Part shown: one piece after another, positions 6,813-12,211 of the stretch
Position numbering within the stretch: the first letter of the stretch is position 1
How the letters are laid out: every line of letters starts with the position of its first letter
Source: Longimonas sp040409695
GTDB lineage: Bacteria > Bacteroidota > Rhodothermia > Rhodothermales > Salinibacteraceae
Length of the DNA stretch: 12,211 nucleotides
Reading direction: 5' to 3'
NCBI RefSeq assembly: GCF_040409695.1
Contig: NZ_JARWGJ010000068.1
Span: forward strand, 1 to 12,211
Translations under genes and position numbers: made by a program
The notes under the pieces: generated by a model
The model's database searches: none
The model's input: only the letters and a program-made list of their open reading frames with translations
What the model was told of the DNA's origin: nothing

Positions 6813-7063
6813 CGCTGCACCGAAAGCATGTCTTCTGCAATTCATCCTGACCCTACGATGCAGCCGGGATAGAACAGACCGTACTGGACATGCTACGGAT
6901 CACAGGTAAGTCAGGCGAGATAGAGACCGGGTGTATGGGCGTCTGAGCATGAATGCGTAACAAATCGACTATAGTAACAAGATGGCGGTGGACACTGTCC
7001 GGGGTAATGGCTATCCTTTTACTCGTGAAAGCAAGTCCGGTGCTGATATACCTGCACTTAGAT

Positions 7064-7082
7064 GCTGAGAGCCGCTGAGAGC
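7064..7082. repeat. Tandem direct repeat GCTGAGAGC, period 10
   Basis: GCTGAGAGC occurs at 7064-7072 and again at 7074-7082, one helical turn apart, five bases before a consensus TTGACA box. Such spacing is typical of paired activator half-sites on one face of the DNA. The regulatory role is inferred. Confidence 0.4.
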
Positions 7083-7086
7083 TGTG

Positions 7087-7117
7087 TTGACATAAGGACT
7101 GTTTCTGTTTCGCTACG
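7087..7117 (+). promoter_or_regulatory. Candidate promoter for the APC-UspA permease
   Basis: TTGACA (7087-7092) is a perfect sigma-70-type -35 box about 55 bases before the start codon. The -10 region is poor: GCTACG (7112-7117) at 19-base spacing is the best I see. If real, it is probably activator-dependent, consistent with the direct repeat immediately upstream. Confidence 0.25.
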
Positions 7118-7133
7118 ACCAATCAAAATACTC

Positions 7134-7139
7134 AAGAGG
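7134..7139 (+). promoter_or_regulatory. Ribosome binding site that supports a TTG start
   Basis: AAGAGG lies 8 bases before TTG at 7148. No ATG or GTG in frame lies nearby upstream, and the permease homology begins at once after this TTG, so this site decides the start. Confidence 0.6.
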
Positions 7140-7147
7140 TATTTCCT

Positions 7148-9514
7148 TTGGCGCAAGACGATCTGCGACGTGAATTAGGCTTCTGGGATGCGCTCACTAT
7201 CGGAGCGGGTACCATGATAGGAGCCGGGATCTTCCTACTGGCCGGTGTGGCGCTTGAACTGACGGGGCCGGCGGCGATCTTTTCGTATCTGGCGGCCGGA
7301 CTTGTGTGTATGATTACGGCTGCCAGCGCTGCTGAACTTGCTACCGGTATGCCGACTTCGGGAGGCGATTACTACTTTGTGTCGCGCTCGCTGGGCCCCG
7401 CGCTTGGTGCCATATCGGGGGTTGGCATCTGGCTTAGCCTTACCTTTGCCATTGCGTTCTACCTGTTCGGGCTTGGCGAGTACCTTTCGCAGTTTGCTCC
7501 CATTACGCCGTTCTGGGGGGCGTTTATCGGCGGGGTCTTGCTTACGGCCCTGAACGCGTACGGTGCAAAAGAGTCGGGGCGTGCGCAGGTGGTTGTAGTA
7601 CTTACGCTGTTTGTCATTCTCGGCGGCTTCTGCCTGATCGGGCTGTTTTACATTGATGTCGACAACTTCGAGCCGTTTTTCCCCTTTGGTACAGCGCCGG
7701 TTGCGTCGACAACTGCGCTGGTGTTTGTCTCGTTTCTCGGATTCGTCAAGATTGCAGCGGTAGCGGAAGAGATTAAGAACCCTGCCAAGAATCTGCCCCG
7801 GGCCCTAATTGGCTCCGTTGCGCTGGTAACGGTGCTGTACGTCGTTATCCTGCTCATCATTGGAGGCATCTTCACGCAAGAAACGATCGGCGATGTGCGC
7901 GATCCGCTTACGCAGGCCGCTCGTCTGATGCTCGGTCCGGTAGGGGCGGGCATTATCATTTTTGCGGGGCTGCTGGCAACGGTTTCGTCGGCCAACGCAA
8001 GCATTCTGGCCTCATCGCGCATCAACCTGGCGATGGCCCGCGACCGCATGGTGCCAAACTGGCTGAGTGCGATCCACGAGACGCTCATGACGCCCTACCG
8101 TGCTATTTTGCTGACGGGCGTTCTTGCGCTTTTGTTTCTCCTGTTAGAGAGCCTGGAAGACCTGGCCAAGATTGCCAGTGTGCTGCAGCTGTATAGCTAC
8201 GCTGCGCTCAATATCGGGTGCATTACGCTGCGCGTGGCCAGTCCCGACTGGTACGAGCCGTCGTTCCGGACGCCGTTCTTTCCCTTTATTCAGGCGTTTG
8301 CTGCAGTGGCCTGTGTCGGAATTATTCTGTACTCAGGGCCGTTTGCGCAGATTGCCGTTGTTGTTCTGATCGTCTTGAGCCTGGCGTGGTACGCCGTGTG
8401 GGGACGCAGCCGCGTGGATATTGAGCACGCTGTGCCCGAGTTCAAAGCCGAGTGGAACGAGCACGGCTGGAGCGTGCTTATGCGCCCGGCTCCCGAACTG
8501 AAAGTTGGACTGCCCGAGGCGGTGCTCCCGGGCGAGCGCGCCATCAATGCCATTGAGCCGCGCCGTGTTGCCGTGGCCTTGGCCAACCCCGACACCGAGG
8601 CCGATCTGCTTAAGATGGGCCGCTACATTGCTACAGGGCGCGATAAAGGGGGACACGTAACCGGACTGCACCTTGTGCGGGTGCCGCTGCAGACGCCGCT
8701 TAAAGAAGCACGTGAGCAGTTTGCCGAGCGCCCTTCGCTGCAGGAGACGATTAGGGGGCTATCTGCACAGGCGGAAAGCGAGATATCTGAAAACGGAAGC
8801 GACAGCCGCCCCTACCTGCAGACGAAGATTGATTCATCAATCGATGTGGCCCACGATGTGTTTGGGGGGCTGATCAACGAAACGATGCGCAATGAGGCCG
8901 ACCTGCTGCTGATGGGGTGGCGCGGCGGATTCAATGTAAGCAACATCTACAACAGCCCATCGCAGCGCATTATCCGAGACCTTCCCGCTGATGTCGCTTT
9001 TCTGAAGGATCGTGGCTTAAGGCGGATGCGAAAGATTCTGCTGCCATGGGGGGGCGGGCTGCACGCGCGTCTTGGACTCGAGATCGGTGTGCGGATTGCG
9101 CAAGCTACTGGCGCCGATCTGCACGTGCTACGCGTGGTGCGTGAAGGGGTCGACCTGGAAAGCGAGAAAGCATCGCTGCAGCGCACCGTGCGTAACGAGA
9201 TCGGTGACGACGACACGATTGTCTACCAGGTGGAGCATGCCGATAGCGTGACTGGTGGCATTGAGCGCGCTATGGCCCAGGACGACTTCGCCCTCACGAT
9301 CATTGGCGCCTCGCGGGAGTGGACGTTCCGGCAGGTGCTCTTCGGGTCGATTCCTGACGTGGTGGCCGACCAGGCAGACTCGTCGGTGCTTATGGTGCGG
9401 CGCTACGTGCCAGATACGCTACCGACAAAGGCGACGGAGGGCTTCAAGCGATTCAAGGAACGCATCGGGTTCACGACCTCGCCGGAAACGGATACGGCCG
9501 GGTCGGCGACGTAG
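7148..9514 (+). CDS. APC-superfamily amino acid permease with two C-terminal UspA domains
   Basis: A 788-residue inner-membrane transporter. Residues 10-420 form the APC (amino acid-polyamine-organocation) core with about 12 membrane helices. The TM1 signature is GAGTMIGAGIFLLAG (19-33), whose unwound GxG region binds substrate. AAVAEEIKNPAKNLPRAL (203-220) is the TM6 to loop motif of this family. The helices end near WYAVWGR (414-420). The cytoplasmic half holds two universal stress protein domains (about 472-620 and 627-753), which in other proteins bind ATP or cyclic nucleotides. Domain 2 has G720-x2-R723-x9-G733-S734, close to the ATP motif G-x2-G-x9-G-S/T but with Arg for the second Gly. 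Domain 1 has G590-x2-G593 and S603 in the final position. Substrate is unknown; a cationic or neutral amino acid is likely from the family. It starts at TTG, has a good ribosome site, and is followed by a second transporter 151 bases away. Confidence 0.9.
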   Translation: MAQDDLRRELGFWDALTIGAGTMIGAGIFLLAGVALELTGPAAIFSYLAAGLVCMITAASAAELATGMPTSGGDYYFVSRSLGPALGAISGVGIWLSLTFAIAFYLFGLGEYLSQFAPITPFWGAFIGGVLLTALNAYGAKESGRAQVVVVLTLFVILGGFCLIGLFYIDVDNFEPFFPFGTAPVASTTALVFVSFLGFVKIAAVAEEIKNPAKNLPRALIGSVALVTVLYVVILLIIGGIFTQETIGDVRDPLTQAARLMLGPVGAGIIIFAGLLATVSSANASILASSRINLAMARDRMVPNWLSAIHETLMTPYRAILLTGVLALLFLLLESLEDLAKIASVLQLYSYAALNIGCITLRVASPDWYEPSFRTPFFPFIQAFAAVACVGIILYSGPFAQIAVVVLIVLSLAWYAVWGRSRVDIEHAVPEFKAEWNEHGWSVLMRPAPELKVGLPEAVLPGERAINAIEPRRVAVALANPDTEADLLKMGRYIATGRDKGGHVTGLHLVRVPLQTPLKEAREQFAERPSLQETIRGLSAQAESEISENGSDSRPYLQTKIDSSIDVAHDVFGGLINETMRNEADLLLMGWRGGFNVSNIYNSPSQRIIRDLPADVAFLKDRGLRRMRKILLPWGGGLHARLGLEIGVRIAQATGADLHVLRVVREGVDLESEKASLQRTVRNEIGDDDTIVYQVEHADSVTGGIERAMAQDDFALTIIGASREWTFRQVLFGSIPDVVADQADSSVLMVRRYVPDTLPTKATEGFKRFKERIGFTTSPETDTAGSAT

Positions 9515-9578
9515 CACAAGACGACCGTATCGTGGCGTGATACAAGAGGCAATTAAAAGAGAAAACGTGCCCCGCGCG

Positions 9579-9660
9579 CCCCCGAGTGCCCAAGCTGGGC
9601 GATAAGCTGCATGCGGGGGGCCGGCATCCGGTAGAGGCAATCCCATTCGGAGAAAGTGGG
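9579..9660 (+). ncRNA. Structured leader upstream of the cotransporter gene, possible cis-regulatory RNA
   Basis: Several stems can be drawn: CCCCCG (9579-9584) with CGGGGG (9614-9619) enclosing GCCCA (9588-9592)/TGGGC (9596-9600) with a 3-base loop; and CCCATT (9642-9647) with AGTGGG (9655-9660), one G-U pair, whose loop presents the GGAGAA Shine-Dalgarno. I do not recognise a known riboswitch class. No T-run follows the GC-rich stem, so it is not a typical terminator for the permease. The pairing was found by eye, not folded. Confidence 0.35.
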
Positions 9661-9665
9661 CCGAC

Positions 9666-12035
9666 ATGCTCTGTGCAGCAGGCCTGCGCATCCATCCAGT
9701 AGAACGTCGTTTTGCTATGACAGATTCTATGGCAGGTTCAGAAGAAACCGGGACTCCCAATGCACCTTTTGAAGACGCTCCGGCGGAAAACTCTGCGGCA
9801 GTGCAGGAGAAAGCGGTAGAGCAGGACGTCGAACCCTCTGCGGAATCGGACATTATGCCCGAGGGCACCAAGTATGGCACCTTTGCTGGGGTCTTTGTGC
9901 CAACGCTGCTCACCATTCTGGGCGTGATTATGTACCTGCGTACCGGCTGGGTGGTCGGGAATGCGGGGCTGATTGGCGGGCTGCTGGTGATTGGCCTGGC
10001 ATTCGGAATCGTGACGGCGACGGGGCTGTCGATGTCGTCGATCACGACCAACATTCGGATTGGAGCCGGGGGGGCGTACTCGATTATCTCGCAGTCGCTC
10101 GGCCTGGAGGTGGGGGGCGCGGTGGGCATTCCGCTCTACCTGGCGCAGGCGCTGGCGGTAACGATGTACATCTTTGGCTTTCGAGAGGGGTGGCTCTGGG
10201 TGTTTCCTGAGCACCCCGCGCTGCTGGTCGATCTGATTGCGTTTGCGCTCATCTTTGGCATCGCCTACATCAGCGCGAGCCTGGCCTTTCGGGTGCAATA
10301 TGTGATTCTGGCGATCATTGTGGCGTCGCTCATATCGGTAGCGATGGCCGCGGCGACTGGCTCCATGGCCATGCCGTTCGGAGACATTCAGCTGTGGGGG
10401 GATTTTCCGGGTGCGCCCGAGAATGACTTCCCGGGCGTGTCGTTCTGGGTGGTGTTTGCCGTCTTCTTTCCGGCGGCCACCGGCATTATGGCGGGGGCGA
10501 ATATGTCGGGAGAACTGAAGAACCCGCGCACGAGCATTCCGCTGGGCACGATGAGCGCCATCGGGATCAGTTTTGTGATCTATGTGCTGATTGCGATCTG
10601 GCTGCTCCGCTCGGCCCCGACCGAGGAGCTGCTTACGAACTACACGGTCATGATCGACATGGCGTACTGGGGGCCACCGGTGGTAGCCGGACTGCTGGGG
10701 GCTACGTTCTCGTCGGCACTGGCTTCGGCGGTGGGGGCGCCGCGTATCTTGCAGGCGCTGGGTAACCACGATATTCTACCGGCAAGCGGCTGGATGTCGC
10801 GCCGCACCGACGCAGGGGAGCCGCGCAACGCAATGCTGATTACTGGAGGCATCGTTCTGGCGGCGCTTATGGTGCGCGACCTGAACGCCATCGCGCCGCT
10901 CATCACGATGTTTTTCCTGATCACCTACACCATGATTAACGTGGTGGTGTTTGTGGAGCAGACGCTGGGGCTGGTTAGCTTTCGCCCGATTCTTCGGCTG
11001 CCGCGTGTGGTGTCGTTTGCGGGGGCTGCCGGGTGTCTGATGGCGATGTTCATCGTAAACCCGACGTTTGGGCTGGCTGCCATGGCTATCGTCGTCGTGT
11101 TCTACGGCGTGCTGGTACGCCGTACCCTCGATCACTCCATGGCCGACGTGCGCAGTGGGCTGTTCGTGTCGCTTGCTGAGTGGGCGGCCAAAAACGTGAA
11201 AGACCTGACCTCGCGCCAGGAGCGCGCCTGGAAGCCCAACATTCTGGTGCCTATCCGCGACGCAGATACGCTGCGCGGGTCGTTCCTCTTCGTGCAGGAC
11301 CTGGCAGCCCCAAAGGGCGCGGTCAATCTGCTGGGGCTGGACAGCGAGAACGCCTCAGAAGACCTGGCGCGCCAGGTCGAAGACCTTACGTCGGCCTTTC
11401 GGAAGCGCGGCGTGTTCGCCTCCTCGGCTGTGGTCTCGGCCGAACGGTTCGCTCCCAGCCTGACCGCCAGCATCCAGACCATGCAGGGGGCCTTCTTTAA
11501 GCCAAATATCCTCTTTCTGCCCTTGCCAGACGACGACGAGCGCGAAGACGACTATGCGCATCTGGTCCATACAGCCAGCGACCAGCAGATGGGAACGTGC
11601 ATCTACGCGCCGCACCGCCGGGCCGGACTGGGGCAGCGCGAAACCGTGAACGTCTGGATCAACGACCGGAGCCCCGACTGGAAAGTGTCGATGGACATCG
11701 GCAATCTGGACTTGCCGCTGCTTCTTGCATACAAGCTCAAGCGCAACTGGAAGGCGGAGATGCGCCTGCTAACCGTCGTTGACACCGAAGAGCAGGCTGA
11801 AGAAGCACGTGCCTTTTTGCACACACTTGTCGATCTGGCCCGCATGCCGGAGGCCACCGTGTCGGTCCATGTGGGTGCGTTTGAGCCCTATCTTTCCGAC
11901 GCCCCACGCGGCGATGTGAACATCTTCGGGCTGATGGATCCGCCTAACTTTGCCCGGATGCGCGAGATCGTTGCTCGCACCCGCACGAGCAGTCTCTTCG
12001 TGCTTGACTCCGGCCAGGAGAGCGCGCTGGCGTAG
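9666..12035 (+). CDS. SLC12-type cation-chloride cotransporter (Na-K-Cl family)
   Basis: A 789-residue inner-membrane secondary transporter coupling chloride to Na+ and/or K+. After an acidic N-terminal tail (about 20-67) come roughly 12 membrane helices (70-487). TM1 reads TILGVIMYLRTGWVVGNAG (83-101); TM3 reads YLAQALAVTMYIFGF (158-172), keeping the Tyr equivalent to the K+-site Tyr of NKCC1; TM6 reads PAATGIMAGANMSGELKNP (269-287); TM8 reads GATFSSALASAVGAPRILQA (345-364), where Ser349-Ser350 correspond to the Na+-ligand serines of NKCC. The C-terminal half (about 520-789) is a Usp-like cytoplasmic domain, as in other members, and is markedly acidic. I give ATG 9666 because GGAGAAAG stands 9 bases before it. 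ATG 9717 (772 residues, MTDSMAGSEE) is an alternative, since the 17 extra residues look protein-unlike. It lies 151 bases after the permease gene and may be in the same transcript. Confidence 0.92.
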   Translation: MLCAAGLRIHPVERRFAMTDSMAGSEETGTPNAPFEDAPAENSAAVQEKAVEQDVEPSAESDIMPEGTKYGTFAGVFVPTLLTILGVIMYLRTGWVVGNAGLIGGLLVIGLAFGIVTATGLSMSSITTNIRIGAGGAYSIISQSLGLEVGGAVGIPLYLAQALAVTMYIFGFREGWLWVFPEHPALLVDLIAFALIFGIAYISASLAFRVQYVILAIIVASLISVAMAAATGSMAMPFGDIQLWGDFPGAPENDFPGVSFWVVFAVFFPAATGIMAGANMSGELKNPRTSIPLGTMSAIGISFVIYVLIAIWLLRSAPTEELLTNYTVMIDMAYWGPPVVAGLLGATFSSALASAVGAPRILQALGNHDILPASGWMSRRTDAGEPRNAMLITGGIVLAALMVRDLNAIAPLITMFFLITYTMINVVVFVEQTLGLVSFRPILRLPRVVSFAGAAGCLMAMFIVNPTFGLAAMAIVVVFYGVLVRRTLDHSMADVRSGLFVSLAEWAAKNVKDLTSRQERAWKPNILVPIRDADTLRGSFLFVQDLAAPKGAVNLLGLDSENASEDLARQVEDLTSAFRKRGVFASSAVVSAERFAPSLTASIQTMQGAFFKPNILFLPLPDDDEREDDYAHLVHTASDQQMGTCIYAPHRRAGLGQRETVNVWINDRSPDWKVSMDIGNLDLPLLLAYKLKRNWKAEMRLLTVVDTEEQAEEARAFLHTLVDLARMPEATVSVHVGAFEPYLSDAPRGDVNIFGLMDPPNFARMREIVARTRTSSLFVLDSGQESALA

Positions 12036-12108
12036 GGAAGTATGGTAGATAAGGTAGCGGTTCAATGGTTAGTGATTGTCATGTGAGCTACATCATTGTA
12101 GTCCGCTT

Positions 12109-12174
12109 AACCCCCTCTGTCTACCGACATCTCCCCCTTGGAAAAGGGGGAGAAACCCGAAGGGAGAGGGGGTT
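12109..12174. repeat. Nested inverted repeat downstream of the cotransporter gene
   Basis: Outer arms AACCCCCTCT (12109-12118) and AGAGGGGGTT (12165-12174) are perfect 10-bp inverses. Inner arms CTCCCCCTT (12131-12139) and AAGGGGGAG (12144-12152) are perfect 9-bp inverses around GGAA. The sequence resembles short GC-rich interspersed repeats found between genes of many bacteria. It lies 73 bases after the stop and could end transcription on either strand, though neither side has a T-run. A smaller hairpin, CTACA/TGTAG (12088-12101), lies just before it. Confidence 0.65.
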
Positions 12175-12211
12175 CGAACGAAACGAAGTGCGATGTCTTT
12201 TGGCTATATCA

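Larger units (their letters stand above)
6813..7147. other. 335-base intergenic region upstream of the permease gene
   Basis: No gene is supported in either strand. Visible elements are an 11-bp palindrome GGACACTGTCC (6990-7000), a tandem GCTGAGAGC repeat (7064-7082), a TTGACA box (7087-7092) and the ribosome binding site (7134-7139). The size and content fit a regulated promoter region for the transporter gene that follows. Confidence 0.45.

Noticed and set aside
6970..6975. TATAGT as a -10 box
   Set aside because: No acceptable -35 at 16-18 bases, and it is about 175 bases from the start codon, so it could not be supported.
9738..10769. 343-codon minus-strand frame inside the cotransporter gene
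   Set aside because: It is a low-complexity, Arg/His-rich antisense shadow of a clearly homologous SLC12 gene.
12171..12180. GGTTCGAAC, like a tRNA T-arm
   Set aside because: It is part of the outer arm of the inverted repeat, and no acceptor, D or anticodon stems can be drawn around it.

Overview
The window looks like chromosomal DNA from a moderately to extremely halophilic member of the Rhodothermia (Salinibacter-like Bacteroidota). The reasons are a GC-rich sequence, proteins rich in Asp and Glu, a methylmalonyl-CoA mutase N-terminus of the Salinibacter type, an FAH-family protein resembling haloarchaeal ones, and a cation-chloride cotransporter suited to a salt-in lifestyle. The organism call is inference from protein recall, not from a database search.

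Layout. Positions 1-1040 hold the 5' part of methylmalonyl-CoA mutase (large subunit) on the minus strand, running off the left edge. Positions 1085-2462 are a scrap region: the 3' end of an Rhs/YD-repeat gene, broken by a precisely definable 37-bp insertion, is joined at about 1572 to the C-terminal half of an unrelated DUF2059-like protein, followed by non-coding DNA with a possible membrane-protein tail on the minus strand. Positions 2463-3300 hold a toxin-antitoxin pair in reversed order (PIN ribonuclease first, ribbon-helix-helix antitoxin second), with a perfect inverted repeat just upstream as a likely operator. A 114-bp MITE-like element with terminal inverted repeats follows at 3358-3471.

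Positions 3561-12035 hold four larger plus-strand genes: an FAH-family enzyme lacking one expected metal ligand; a 798-residue membrane protein with two GIDE-type domains and a C-terminal LemA domain; an APC amino-acid permease with two C-terminal UspA domains; and an SLC12-type cation-chloride cotransporter with a Usp-like C-terminal region. A structured 150-base leader separates the two transporters. The window ends in a nested inverted repeat at 12109-12174.

How the genes fit together. The two transporters share an architecture (APC-fold membrane half plus nucleotide-binding-like cytoplasmic half), lie in tandem, and may be co-transcribed. The cotransporter keeps the two TM8 serines that coordinate sodium in NKCC proteins, so Na+-coupled KCl uptake is a reasonable hypothesis for a salt-in halophile. 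The GIDE-GIDE-LemA protein is the most unusual gene here and the best candidate for unexplored biology. The left third is a recombination-prone zone with gene remnants, a TA pair and short repeats.
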